From the NCBI GenBank assembly GCA_947089145.1, contig CAMUJH010000019.1, positions 1-64,000 on the forward strand: a DNA stretch of 64,000 nucleotides. Direction: 5' to 3'. Every line of letters starts with the position of its first letter. Positions within the stretch are counted from its first letter, which is position 1. Below the pieces are notes generated by a model that saw only the letters and a program-made list of their open reading frames with translations, made no database searches and was not told the DNA's origin. Made by a program: the position numbers and the translations under genes. This DNA is from an uncultured Hungatella sp. (GTDB lineage Bacteria; Bacillota; Clostridia; Lachnospirales; Lachnospiraceae). Shown piece after piece: positions 42,143 through 51,366 of this stretch.

Positions 42143-44596
42143 ATGAGGAAACAGATTTCCATGCTTCTGGCGGCAGCTCTGGCCGCCAGCGGGGCAATGA
42201 GCGGGTGTTCTGCGAAACAGGCGCAGGCTCCTGAATCTGCCGAAACCACCGAAACCACGGCAGCCGAAACCGCCTCAGAGGCAGAGACACAACTGCAGGA
42301 AACCGCCAAAGAGACAGGAACGTATACGCCGGGAAGCTACACGGCCGCTGCAAAGGGCTTTGGCGGCGACGTGACAGTAACCATTACCGTAGACGCAGAA
42401 TCCATTACAGACGTTGTGATTGAGGGAGGCCAGGAGACAGACGGCATCGGAAGCAGAGCCGTGGAGGAACTTCCGGCAGCGATTAAAGATGCCCAGAGCC
42501 CGCAGGTGGACTCAGTAAGCGGGGCCACGGTTACCAGCAAGGCGATTCAGACGGCAGCAGGAAAGGCCATAGCCAAGGCGAAAGGGGAAGAGGGCGCCGC
42601 TGTCAGCGTGAAAATGGTTCCGGGAACCTACACTGCGGCAGCCCAGGGATTTGCCAAGGCGGAGCTTTTGGAAGTCAGCGTCACGGTCAGCCAGGACCGG
42701 ATCGAGTCTGTAGAGGTAAATCCGGACAACGGGGAGACGGCCACAGTCCTTCAGTCCGCCATTGACCTTATGATTCCCAGAATCATAGAACATCAGTCTG
42801 TGACTGTAGATGCCGTCTGCGGGGCCACAGTGTCCAGCAATGCCATCAAGACAGCCGTGGAATCAGCCCTTGTCCAGGCCATTACAGCGGCAGGGGGCCA
42901 GGAGACGGACATAGAGGCGTTTTATGCGGATGTGCCTGTAAGCACGGCTAAAGAAGAGATGGATGTGGACATTTTGGTCATTGGTATGGGAGGTTCCGGA
43001 TTATCGGCAGCTATGAGCGCGGCCCAGGCACAGTATGAGGCCGCGGGAGGCGATGCGTCCAAAGTAAGCGTCCTGGGCATTGACAAGGCAGGGAAATACG
43101 GCGGGACCTCAGCGCTGACCAGCTCCCCCATGGCGGTAAATCCGCCCAGCATGGTAGAAAAGAAAGGATCAGACTATGTGGACACCCAGGTGTTCATGGA
43201 GGACTGGCTCAACTATACCGAAGGGGATGCCAAGGAAGAGCTGGTGGATATTATGATAAACAAATCCGGCGAGACTCTGGACTGGCTGATGGATCTGGGC
43301 TTTGAATTTGCGGAGCCGGTTCCGGGCTTTGGGACTCCCTATGAGGTGGTGTGCTACTATGGGGAAGGATTTATCGGATCTGACGGACAGACCACAAGCA
43401 AATCCGTGGTGGGAAGCTTTTTTGACAAGATGGCAGCATCCTATGAGGAGATCGGCGGAAAATATCTCTTGGAAACCGAGGGAAAACAGCTGATAATCCA
43501 GGACGGAAAAGTGGTGGGAGCCAGGGCCCAGGGGGCGGACGGCACAGAATACATAATCCACGCAAAGGCAGTAATCCTGGCAGGAGGCGGATTTGCAGGC
43601 AGCAAGGAGATGGAGGAGAAATACCTTACCAATAAATATTATCCTCTTAATGGCGCCTGGAACCTGTTCGGAAGCGCCCAGAATGACGGAAAGACCATTG
43701 AGATGGCACTGGCTGCGGGCGCAGGCACCTACAATATCAGCGTGCCGCCTATGGTTCATATCGGGGGAATTCCGGTGCTGATGCATGATTATCCCGTAAA
43801 CAAAATTGAGGGCCAGACAGATATGTGGACCCACCGGACTGCAACCTGGTCTTTAAATGACATTCCCATGGTAATGGCCCTGTCTCCGGATACCATGGCG
43901 GTTAATATGGAAGGAAAGCGGTTTACAGATGAGAGCGGGCTGGCCATGATGGACCCATGGAAGGCAGGACCGGAATTTTACTCCATCTGGTCAGACGCAA
44001 GAATCAAGGACGTGCAGGAAAACGGATTTGAGTATGCAAGTACCGGCCTGTTTATTAACCAGGGAGGCGTTCCCACCCAGACTCCTATTCCGGAGATCTA
44101 TGAAGTGCTTGATAAGGCGGCGGAATACGGATTGGTTTACAAAGGCGATACCATTGAGGAACTGGCGGAGCAGATCGGCGTAGACGGGAAGAACCTGCTG
44201 GAAAGCGTAAAGGGATACAACGCTTACTGCGAAACAGGAAAGGCAGAGGGGGAGATCGAAAAGGCGGATCGGATCTACAGCCCGGAAGGCGCAGATCTGG
44301 GCGAAGCCCATTATAAGAAAGGCATTGGAGAAGAGGGGCCGTTTTATGCCGTAAAAGGCGCTTCCTGGTGCTACAGCACGGCAGGCGGCCTGGACGTGGA
44401 CAATAAGATGCGGGTTTTGAAAGAAGACGGCAGCACGCCCATAGAAGGGCTGTATGCAGTTGGGACGGACACCATCGGAGTGCTTTTGACAGAAAAGAAG
44501 GAGTATGTAAAATACGGCGGCGCGGCCCAGGGATGGGCGTTTACATCCGGAAAAGAAGCTGGAGCCAATGCGGCGGCTTTTGCGGCTGAAAAGTAG
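42143..44596 (+). CDS. extracellular flavinylated fumarate-reductase-like lipoprotein
   Basis: An 817-aa surface protein. Lipoprotein signal: hydrophobic stretch and lipobox SGC with Cys22. Residues 30-60 are a Thr/Glu/Ala-rich linker. Two FMN_bind domains follow (about 60-145 and 150-245), each opening with GTYTPGSYTAAA or PGTYTAAAQGF and ending with the covalent FMN site (SGATVTS near 127; CGATVSS near 223). From about 270 a FAD-binding fumarate reductase/succinate dehydrogenase-type domain begins (DILVIGMGGSGLSAAMSAA), with YGGTSALTSS, and ends with GLYAVGTD and AQGWAFTSGKEAGANAA. Such proteins pass electrons from the membrane through covalent FMN to reduce an outside acceptor. The acceptor here is unknown. 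The gene is probably induced by the MerR regulator upstream. Confidence 0.88.
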   Translation: MRKQISMLLAAALAASGAMSGCSAKQAQAPESAETTETTAAETASEAETQLQETAKETGTYTPGSYTAAAKGFGGDVTVTITVDAESITDVVIEGGQETDGIGSRAVEELPAAIKDAQSPQVDSVSGATVTSKAIQTAAGKAIAKAKGEEGAAVSVKMVPGTYTAAAQGFAKAELLEVSVTVSQDRIESVEVNPDNGETATVLQSAIDLMIPRIIEHQSVTVDAVCGATVSSNAIKTAVESALVQAITAAGGQETDIEAFYADVPVSTAKEEMDVDILVIGMGGSGLSAAMSAAQAQYEAAGGDASKVSVLGIDKAGKYGGTSALTSSPMAVNPPSMVEKKGSDYVDTQVFMEDWLNYTEGDAKEELVDIMINKSGETLDWLMDLGFEFAEPVPGFGTPYEVVCYYGEGFIGSDGQTTSKSVVGSFFDKMAASYEEIGGKYLLETEGKQLIIQDGKVVGARAQGADGTEYIIHAKAVILAGGGFAGSKEMEEKYLTNKYYPLNGAWNLFGSAQNDGKTIEMALAAGAGTYNISVPPMVHIGGIPVLMHDYPVNKIEGQTDMWTHRTATWSLNDIPMVMALSPDTMAVNMEGKRFTDESGLAMMDPWKAGPEFYSIWSDARIKDVQENGFEYASTGLFINQGGVPTQTPIPEIYEVLDKAAEYGLVYKGDTIEELAEQIGVDGKNLLESVKGYNAYCETGKAEGEIEKADRIYSPEGADLGEAHYKKGIGEEGPFYAVKGASWCYSTAGGLDVDNKMRVLKEDGSTPIEGLYAVGTDTIGVLLTEKKEYVKYGGAAQGWAFTSGKEAGANAAAFAAEK

Positions 44597-44619
44597 AAAC
44601 GTCATAGTGAGAAAGAATT

Positions 44620-44656
44620 GCCCCTTTTATGCAGTTTTTGCAGGAAGGGGCTTTTC
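44620..44656 (+). terminator. intrinsic terminator of the flavoprotein gene
   Basis: GCCCCTT (44620-44626) and AAGGGGC (44645-44651) form the stem, followed by TTTTC, 24 bp after the stop codon. Confidence 0.75.
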
Positions 44657-44846
44657 ATTTGCGGACGCTCTGGCAGGCCGGGCCCTTATGAGATTGCCTT
44701 TCGGGACGAAATACAATATATGGAAAACTTTTGTGAGGGATGCTGCATGGCTTTTCAGCCGCATCCGAAAGGCGGCAAGTCATGATCCGGAACATCCTGG
44801 CAGGGACGGAGTTTAAAAATACTGTGAGAGAAAGGCGGGGGAGTGT

Positions 44847-45635
44847 ATGAAATATGTAAGCGGCTGGGATAAATCACTGCTTCAGGAGGTTTCCTCAAAA
44901 AGGACTTCCAATAGCAGAGGGGCTATTAGGAAAAAGCTGGAGAGAATAAAACGCAAACTAAGGGCCGGAGTCCGCCTTACGCCTGAGGAAAAGGCATTTC
45001 TTCGGCAATATGCCCCCAGGCTATATGAGGAAGCCATGGCTGCAGAGCGTGAACGGGCCGCATATGAGGAACGGCTGAAAAAATGCCGTACAAAAGAGGA
45101 AGCGGACCGGGTCAAAACAGAAAAGATGATGGAACTGGAAGCGGCAAAGGAACAGGACATAGAGACTAAGATGATGCGCATGGCTCAGACAAAGGCGGCA
45201 GAGGAGGCAGCGGCATCTGCAGTCAGCCAGAAACCCAGTCAGACAGAGGAAAGCCAAAATAAGGCAAAAGCAGAGCAGCAAAGCCAGGATGTCCAAAAAA
45301 CCCAGGACAGGCAGAAAGCGGCGCAGGACAGAAGAAGGCAGGAGCGGCTGGAAAGGGAAAGGCAGGAAGAAGGATACTACGAGGAGAAGGAACTGGAGGA
45401 AGAACAGGGCAGGGAACGGGAATCAGGAGTGATTTACAGACGGCCGAAGAATTCTGCGACAGGAGAAATCCGTCCGCTGACAGGCGGGCTTTATCAGGGC
45501 GCGGCTTTTGAAGGCGGGCAGAGGGAGGACGGCAGCAGGGAGCAGGAAGGCGCTGAGGCCGTGACGGGAAAGCAGGCTTCATTTGCCAAAGGCTATGCAG
45601 CCTATGAGGCTGTTTTGCAGGAATATGGGGAATAG
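44847..45635 (+). CDS. unknown coiled-coil protein
   Basis: A 262-aa, extremely charged protein. Residues 1-75 contain a compact helical start (YVSGWDKSLLQEVSSKRTSNSR, LRAGVRLTPEEKAFLRQY). Residues 75-200 are a long Glu/Lys/Arg/Gln-rich coiled coil, and the tail has a Gly-rich segment followed by SFAKGYAAYEAVLQEYGE. No signal peptide or membrane helix. The family is unknown to me, though the opening motif recurs in clostridial hypothetical proteins by memory. It lies directly before a spore-type cell-wall hydrolase gene. Confidence 0.7.
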   Translation: MKYVSGWDKSLLQEVSSKRTSNSRGAIRKKLERIKRKLRAGVRLTPEEKAFLRQYAPRLYEEAMAAERERAAYEERLKKCRTKEEADRVKTEKMMELEAAKEQDIETKMMRMAQTKAAEEAAASAVSQKPSQTEESQNKAKAEQQSQDVQKTQDRQKAAQDRRRQERLERERQEEGYYEEKELEEEQGRERESGVIYRRPKNSATGEIRPLTGGLYQGAAFEGGQREDGSREQEGAEAVTGKQASFAKGYAAYEAVLQEYGE

Positions 45636-45744
45636 ATGGATGACGTAACCTGATTTTAATAATTATGTAATAAATGTAAAAAAGTGGACATATTTAATAT
45701 AAGAGGCAGGAAGATTCCGCCTTGGAAAGAGAGGTCCGCTTTTT

Positions 45745-46710
45745 ATGAAGAAAAACAAAATTGTTAAAATGGTAATGTCTGCGGCTGTTGCTGCCTATGT
45801 GGCGGTTATGCCGGTCCAGGCAGAAGAGACAGAGGAAGAGATAATCATAAAGGAGTGGGGAGACGCATACACAGGCCCTCAGCCTCAGGAGGGGCTTGAG
45901 ACACTAAATGAATATGCGGCAGATGCCAACGGGCTGAACGGAAACAATACAGCGCAGGAAGAAAACAGCAGCAAAGAGAGCCAGACGGAAGAACCGGCCC
46001 AATTCCAGGGAGAAGAAAGCCAGGCGCCGGCAGATGGAGGCATACAGGAGACAGAAAGCAAGGCAGGCAGGCGGCCGGGGCCGGGAAGGCCCTGTCTTCG
46101 GGACGGTGACAATAGACAAGGGGATGAAGGGGATCAGGCATCCTGCCAGCCGCAGCATCCCAGTGCCTCACTTGGAGCCGGGGAGGTTTCTGAGGCGGAG
46201 TACACTGCCATGGGAGCTGTCTCCGGTGAGGAAATAGAAGAAGCTTCTGCAGAGAAGGCGGAGATGGAAGAACTGATCAAACGGACAGGGTATGGCCCTC
46301 ATTTGCTGCTGTATAAAAAAGAGGAAGAAGAAAAGCAGGAGGCAAAGACAGAACCGGAGCCGCCGGCTTACTCAGAGGAAGATCTGTATATCCTGGCTCA
46401 TGCCATCTGTGGGGAAGGACAGGGGTATCCCGATGACGAGCAGCTGTACATTGGATCTGTTATCCTAAACCGCCGATCCCACAGGGCATTTCCCAACACC
46501 ATAAAAGAGGTGGTATTTCAGCGAGGGCAGTACGCCTGCACCAGGGACGGGAATTATGACCGGGAGCCTACCGAGGCAAACTGGAGAAATGCCAGATGGC
46601 TGCTGGAAAACGGAAGCATTCTTCCGGGGAACGTGGTGTATCAGGCCGGCTTCCGGCAGGGCAGCGGCCTTTATGTCCAGACAAGATATCACAAGTACTG
46701 TTATCGGTAA
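45745..46710 (+). CDS. secreted SleB/Hydrolase_2-type cell-wall hydrolase
   Basis: A 321-aa protein with a signal peptide (cleavage likely after VQA, residue 26), a low-complexity acidic linker (about 27-200) and a C-terminal catalytic domain: EEDLYILAHAICGEGQGYPDDEQLYIGSV (catalytic Glu region), NRRSHRAFPNTI, Y and CTRDGNY. This matches SleB-like cortex/peptidoglycan lytic enzymes. The linker between about residues 107 and 145 reads oddly in this frame (RRPGPGRPCLRDGDNRQ), while the +1 frame over about 46080-46150 reads FGTVTIDKGMKGIRHPA, a sensible peptide; two compensating indels may be present. Confidence 0.8.
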   Translation: MKKNKIVKMVMSAAVAAYVAVMPVQAEETEEEIIIKEWGDAYTGPQPQEGLETLNEYAADANGLNGNNTAQEENSSKESQTEEPAQFQGEESQAPADGGIQETESKAGRRPGPGRPCLRDGDNRQGDEGDQASCQPQHPSASLGAGEVSEAEYTAMGAVSGEEIEEASAEKAEMEELIKRTGYGPHLLLYKKEEEEKQEAKTEPEPPAYSEEDLYILAHAICGEGQGYPDDEQLYIGSVILNRRSHRAFPNTIKEVVFQRGQYACTRDGNYDREPTEANWRNARWLLENGSILPGNVVYQAGFRQGSGLYVQTRYHKYCYR

Positions 46711-46880
46711 AAACTTGTAAATTTTTTTGATCTGTGGCATGATAGGGGAGGATTTGTACACTATATTACAGAAAACGCACCATAGAAGAGAGAATATATC
46801 AGGAAACAGGCCTGCAGCCAGAGCCTGGCAGAACATGAGAGGAAATGTCCGCCGCCTGATAGGAAAAGGAGATTGGAAAA

Positions 46881-48389
46881 ATGAGCAATGCGTATGAGGA
46901 ACTGAAGCCCTGCCTGGAGCAGGCCCAGGCATTTCAGACTGCGAAGATACTGTTTGAGTGGGACAATGAAACCCTGGCCCCAAAAGAGGCCAAAGCCAAT
47001 ACGGCAAAAGTTGTGGGAACCTTGTCCGGCGCCTACTTTTGCGCAGTGACAGATCCCAAGGTAAAAAAACTGGTGGAACAGTGCCAAAAAGACAGGGACA
47101 GCCTTACAGAGGCGGAACGTGCCATTGTAAGGGAACTGGCGGAGGAGATTGAGAAGCTGGAGTGCATTCCGCCGCAGCAGTATCGGGAATTTGCGGAACT
47201 GACCGCCCGCTCCACAGGGATCTGGGCCAGGGCGAAAAAGGAAAATGATTTCGAGAGCTTTGCCCCTGTTTTAAAACAGATCGTGGATTACACGAAAAAA
47301 TTTGCCTCCTACCGGGTTAAAAAGGGACAGCGGCTGTATGACGTGATGCTGGATGACTATGAGAAAGGGTTTGACGTAAAGACCTTGGATCAGTTCTTCG
47401 GCATGCTGAAGGATCAGCTGGTTCCCTTCCTTAAAAAGCTGACAGACAGCGGGGAAGACATAGACAGCAGCTTCCTGACAGGAGATTACAGGGAAGAAGA
47501 TCAGGAAAAAATCGGACGGTTCTTCGCAGAGTATGTGGGATTTGACTTTGACAGGGGAGTCATGGCTGTCAGCGCCCATCCCTTTACCACCAATCTTCAC
47601 AACAAAGATGTAAGAATCACCACCTGCTACAATGATCATGTGGATGATTCGCTGTTTTCCGTGATCCATGAGTCAGGCCATGCCATCTATGAGCTGGGAA
47701 TCCCGGATAATCTGACTCAGACTTTGGCAGGGCAGGGAACCTCCATGGGCATGCATGAATCCCAGTCCCGCTTTTTTGAAAACATCATTGGAAGGAATCA
47801 GGCGTTTTGGGTTCCTGTTTATGAAACGCTTCAGAAACAATTCCCCTGTCAGCTGGGCAGCGTTTCCATGGAGCGGTTCGTAAGGGCCATTAACAAGGTG
47901 GAGCCAAGCCTTATCAGGACCCAGGCAGACGAGCTGACCTACAGCCTTCATGTGCTGATCCGGTATGAAATCGAGAAAATGCTTATTGAAGAGGATCTGG
48001 ATGTGGAGAAGCTGCCAAAGATTTGGGCGGATAAATATGAGGAGTATCTGGGAGTAAGGCCGCAAAACGCGTCCGAAGGCGTGCTTCAGGACATCCACTG
48101 GTCCCAGGGGTCATTCGGATACTTTCCGTCCTATGCCCTTGGAAGCGCATTCGGGGCCCAGTTCTACCATTATATGAAGAAAGACATGGATTTTGAGGGG
48201 CTTTTAAGGAAAGGCGACATTAAGACTATCCGGGAATTTCTGCGGGTAAATATCCATCAATACGGCAAGTTAAAGACCAGCCGGCAGATCCTGAAGGACG
48301 TGACAGGAGAAGACTTTAATCCCCAATACTACATTGATTATCTGCTGGAGAAATATGGGAAGCTATATCACGTAGAAATGGGAAAATAA
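46881..48389 (+). CDS. M32-family metallocarboxypeptidase
   Basis: A 502-aa cytosolic enzyme of the thermostable carboxypeptidase (TaqCP/Pfu CP) family. It has HESGH (residues about 265-269, zinc-binding HExxH), then GMHESQSRFFEN about 30 residues later (third ligand Glu) and the C-terminal HPFTT (before HESGH), IRTQADELTYSLH and DIHWSQGSFGYFPSYALG motifs of M32. It removes C-terminal residues from peptides. Its length is normal for the family. The peptide-type ABC transporter downstream may supply its substrates. A strong GC hairpin follows the stop. Confidence 0.93.
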   Translation: MSNAYEELKPCLEQAQAFQTAKILFEWDNETLAPKEAKANTAKVVGTLSGAYFCAVTDPKVKKLVEQCQKDRDSLTEAERAIVRELAEEIEKLECIPPQQYREFAELTARSTGIWARAKKENDFESFAPVLKQIVDYTKKFASYRVKKGQRLYDVMLDDYEKGFDVKTLDQFFGMLKDQLVPFLKKLTDSGEDIDSSFLTGDYREEDQEKIGRFFAEYVGFDFDRGVMAVSAHPFTTNLHNKDVRITTCYNDHVDDSLFSVIHESGHAIYELGIPDNLTQTLAGQGTSMGMHESQSRFFENIIGRNQAFWVPVYETLQKQFPCQLGSVSMERFVRAINKVEPSLIRTQADELTYSLHVLIRYEIEKMLIEEDLDVEKLPKIWADKYEEYLGVRPQNASEGVLQDIHWSQGSFGYFPSYALGSAFGAQFYHYMKKDMDFEGLLRKGDIKTIREFLRVNIHQYGKLKTSRQILKDVTGEDFNPQYYIDYLLEKYGKLYHVEMGK

Positions 48390-48424
48390 GGCTGCTGCCT
48401 GCCTGCGCCTGGCAGGCGGCAGCC
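48390..48424 (+). terminator. GC-rich hairpin after the M32 gene
   Basis: GGCTGCTGCCTGCC (48390-48403) pairs with GGCAGGCGGCAGCC (48411-48424) with one mismatch. It begins at the first base after the stop codon. There is no T-tract, so termination may be Rho-assisted or the stem may stabilise the mRNA end. Confidence 0.5.
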
Positions 48425-48479
48425 AAATGATCCCCGTAACCATTCCCAGGCCATTCCCAAATAAAATTAGAAAAAACAG

Positions 48480-48508
48480 TTGCAATCCCCGGGGAATCAT
48501 TTTATAAT
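48480..48508 (+). promoter_or_regulatory. promoter of the ABC transporter operon
   Basis: TTGCAA (48480-48485), 17 bp, TATAAT (48503-48508). The predicted start is near 48515, only about 16 nt before a leader terminator and about 160 nt before the first gene. The spacer has a TCCCCGGGGA palindrome. Confidence 0.7.
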
Positions 48509-48530
48509 ATCTACTGACATGGATGCAAAG

Positions 48531-48560
48531 GAGCATTAGGCGTTTCCTAATGCTCTTTTT
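48531..48560 (+). terminator. leader terminator (possible attenuator) ahead of the ABC transporter operon
   Basis: GAGCATTAGG (48531-48540), loop CGTTT, CCTAATGCTC (48546-48555), then TTTTT: a perfect intrinsic terminator between the promoter and the substrate-binding protein gene. A hexapeptide frame (ATG 48520 to TAG 48540, MDAKEH) runs into the stem. Expression must depend on read-through, so the operon is probably attenuated. Confidence 0.75.
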
Positions 48561-48676
48561 GTACATATGTGCTTTGAGCCATTCCGGCGCCTGCTTTTGG
48601 GCGGAAAATTCTTTGGAGGAATCGGCTCGGAAAGGCTTTGAAAGCGCATGCACAAGGATAGAAGGAGAGAGCAATT

Positions 48677-50365
48677 ATGAAAAAGTATTTATCTTTGCTG
48701 CTGGCCGGGGCTGTGGCTCTCGGCGCTTTAAGCGGCTGCAGCTCGGCATTTGAGGATAATACCCAGAGCGGGGCGCCATCAGCCTCAGGGGAGAGTACAG
48801 CGGCCTCCAAGGAAGGCAAGGGAGAGACACAGGCAGTAAGCCAGACGGCGCCTGGAAGCAACATGCTCCATATTCCTGCAAAAGATGAATTCCCCACTGT
48901 AGATACTCAGAAGGATACGGAATTTTACGTGGTTCCGTTAAATATTTATGACCGCCTGGTAGAGTGCGAAGTGGTGGACGGGGTGGCTGAGATCGTCCCC
49001 AGCCTTGCCAAGTCATGGGAAGTCAGCGACGACGGCCTGGTATACACCTTTCATCTCCGGGATGACGTTGCGTTTCACAACGGAGAGATGCTGACAGCGG
49101 ATGACGTGGTGTACACCATTGACCGGATGATGAATCCGGATACGGCTGCCAGAAACACAGACGCCTACAGCATGATCAAGGGAGCCAGCGCCAGATTAAA
49201 CGGGGAGGCGGACAGCGTAGAGGGGGCAGCGGCCCTGGATGAGCACACAGTGGAGCTTACTCTGGAAGTCCCATTCGGGCCGTTTCTGGCGAATCTGGCC
49301 ACGCCGGCCTGCTCCATCTACAACCGCAAGGCCACAGAGGAGGCGGGAGATCAGTTCGGCATTGACCCGCAGCTGACTGTTGGAACCGGCCCCTTTAAGA
49401 TGTCGGACTGGGTGCTTAACGACAAGCTGACCATGGTGCGCAATGACGATTACTTTAAGGGGGCGCCTAAGCTGGACGGTATTGAGGTGATTCAGGTTCC
49501 TGACGAGAATACTCAGAAGCTAATGTATGAAAACGGGGAGCTGGATATTGTGGATCTAAGCGGCTTCTCCTCCCAGCTGGCATATTTCCTGGAAAATGAC
49601 GCATATAAGGATAACCTGGTTACAGGCCCTGAGGCAGGGTGCTACTTCTATGCCTTTAACCAGGATATGAAGCCTACTGACGATGTGCGGGTGAGAAAGG
49701 CCATTTCCATGGCCATTGACCGCCAGACGATTCTGGATCAGATGTACAACGGCGCAGGCCATCTGGTAAATTCCATGCTGCCGGACGGAGTCCTTGGGGC
49801 CTATGACGCCCAGGAGATCCCGTATGATCCGGAAAAAGCCAAGGAGCTTCTTGCGGAGGCAGGGTATGGGGACGGCTGCCAGCTGGAGATCTACCAGCAG
49901 ACAGACAACCCGGATACCCTGGCCATCAATCAGGTGGTTCAGTCCATGCTTAACGAAGTGGGGATTACAGTGACCATTAAGCAGATGGATGATGCGGCAT
50001 ACTTTGCGGAGCGCAAAGAGGGGCGCCTGGGCATGACCAGGGCGTCCTGGAAGGCGGACTTCAATGACCCGGACAATTTCCTGTATACGTTCTTTTCGGA
50101 GAGGAATGCAAAGATCCGTTCCAACAACCATAAGAACACAGACGTATACCAGTGGCTGGAGGAAGCCAGGGCCATGACAGACGAGGATGAGCGTATGGCG
50201 CTGTACCAAAAGATCGATACTGCCGTGGTACAGGAGGACGCCTCAGTGCTGCCCTTATTCCAGAGGGATCACATTGTAGTGGTTCAGGACTGGGTAAAAG
50301 ATTTCCATGTGGCATGGAACGGGTGGAGCGATGTTTCCTACTATACGGTTTCTCTCGAAAAATAG
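48677..50365 (+). CDS. ABC transporter substrate-binding lipoprotein, family 5 (peptide/nickel)
   Basis: A 562-aa solute-binding lipoprotein: signal peptide with lipobox SGC (Cys21), Ser/Gly-rich linker to about 55, then the SBP family 5 fold (YDRLVECEV, LAKSWEVSDDGLVYTFHLRDDVAFHNGE, DVVYTIDRMM, VGTGPFKM, VRKAISMAIDR). It captures oligopeptides or dipeptides and delivers them to the permeases encoded next. Length and motifs are normal for OppA/DppA. A stem-loop separates it from the first permease gene, typical where the binding protein is needed in excess. Confidence 0.92.
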   Translation: MKKYLSLLLAGAVALGALSGCSSAFEDNTQSGAPSASGESTAASKEGKGETQAVSQTAPGSNMLHIPAKDEFPTVDTQKDTEFYVVPLNIYDRLVECEVVDGVAEIVPSLAKSWEVSDDGLVYTFHLRDDVAFHNGEMLTADDVVYTIDRMMNPDTAARNTDAYSMIKGASARLNGEADSVEGAAALDEHTVELTLEVPFGPFLANLATPACSIYNRKATEEAGDQFGIDPQLTVGTGPFKMSDWVLNDKLTMVRNDDYFKGAPKLDGIEVIQVPDENTQKLMYENGELDIVDLSGFSSQLAYFLENDAYKDNLVTGPEAGCYFYAFNQDMKPTDDVRVRKAISMAIDRQTILDQMYNGAGHLVNSMLPDGVLGAYDAQEIPYDPEKAKELLAEAGYGDGCQLEIYQQTDNPDTLAINQVVQSMLNEVGITVTIKQMDDAAYFAERKEGRLGMTRASWKADFNDPDNFLYTFFSERNAKIRSNNHKNTDVYQWLEEARAMTDEDERMALYQKIDTAVVQEDASVLPLFQRDHIVVVQDWVKDFHVAWNGWSDVSYYTVSLEK

Positions 50366-50380
50366 GATTCAAAAAAGGCA

Positions 50381-50406
50381 GGCGGCTTGGTCTTATCTGA
50401 GCCGCC
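50381..50406 (+). terminator. intercistronic hairpin after the binding-protein gene
   Basis: GGCGGCT (50381-50387) and AGCCGCC (50400-50406) form a 7-bp GC stem just after the stop codon. Without a long T-tract it probably attenuates or stabilises the upstream message, making more binding protein than permease. Confidence 0.55.
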
Positions 50407-50444
50407 TGTTATGGTACATAGCGATATGAGAAAGGGAAATTCAG

Positions 50445-51365
50445 ATGTTAAAATATATAATCAAGCGGATACTGGTAACCATTCCCGTGCTCATAGGGGT
50501 GGTGTTCCTGATCTTCGTCATGCTCAGCGTGGTTCCCGGGGACCCTCTGACCGTTATGATGGGGGAGAAGGTAAAGGTGGATGTCATTGAGCGGCTCAGC
50601 CAGTCCATGCACCTTAACGATCCATGGTATGTCCGGTTTGCCTGGTATCTGTGGGATGCGATTCACGGGGATTTCGGCACGTCCTACAAGCTGATGCGCA
50701 GCGTTTCCTCCCTGATTGCCAACGCATTTCCAAAGACTCTGATGCTGGCCGTTACGGCAGCCTTGCTGTCATGGGCCATCGGCATTCCGGCGGGTATTAT
50801 CTCCGCCGTCAGAAAAAATTCCCTGGCTGATCATCTCTTTATGGGATTCGCCTTATGCGGCGTGTCCATACCGGCTTTTTCCGTGGGAATGATCCTGCAG
50901 AATATTTTTAACGGAATCCTTCCGGTGTCAGGCTTTTCCTCCCCCAGGCACCTGATCCTGCCTGCCCTGGTGCTGGGCTGGAATGCGGCGGGGACCATAG
51001 CCAGGCTTACCCGCTCCAGCCTTCTGGAGGTTTTGGAGGATGACTACATCCGCACTGCCAGGGCAAAAGGGCTGGCTCCGGTTTCCGTGATCCTGGGCCA
51101 TGCCCTGAAAAATTCCCTTCTGCCGGTGATTACCATGATGGCCATTCAGATTTCCAGCCTTCTGTCAGGGGCAGTGATCACGGAAACCCTGTTCAGCATA
51201 CCGGGGGTAGGACGTCTGGCGGTAGATGCCATTAACAGCCGGGATATGCCGCTTTTACAGGGGACGGTTATTTTTACTACTGCAGTTATCATTGCAGGCA
51301 ACCTGGCCGCAGACATTTTATACTCTGTGGCAGACCCCAGAATTCGCGTGGAGGGAGGAAAATAG
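50445..51365 (+). CDS. peptide/nickel ABC transporter permease (OppB/DppB type)
   Basis: A 306-aa integral membrane protein with six hydrophobic segments. It opens LKYIIKRILVTIPVLIGVVFLIFVML with VVPGDPL, and carries the coupling motif EVLEDDYIRTARAKGLAP (EAA loop), with SGAVITETLFSIPGVGRL near the end. Forms the channel together with the next gene product. Confidence 0.93.
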   Translation: MLKYIIKRILVTIPVLIGVVFLIFVMLSVVPGDPLTVMMGEKVKVDVIERLSQSMHLNDPWYVRFAWYLWDAIHGDFGTSYKLMRSVSSLIANAFPKTLMLAVTAALLSWAIGIPAGIISAVRKNSLADHLFMGFALCGVSIPAFSVGMILQNIFNGILPVSGFSSPRHLILPALVLGWNAAGTIARLTRSSLLEVLEDDYIRTARAKGLAPVSVILGHALKNSLLPVITMMAIQISSLLSGAVITETLFSIPGVGRLAVDAINSRDMPLLQGTVIFTTAVIIAGNLAADILYSVADPRIRVEGGK

Positions 51366-51366
51366 C

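Noticed and set aside
48523-48753. 76-codon frame (MQRSIRRFLMLFLYICAL) overlapping the start of the binding-protein gene
   Set aside because: Its hydrophobic start resembles a signal peptide, but it runs through the leader terminator and into another gene in a different frame, with no homology recognised; probably chance. It is kept only as a possible leader peptide region.
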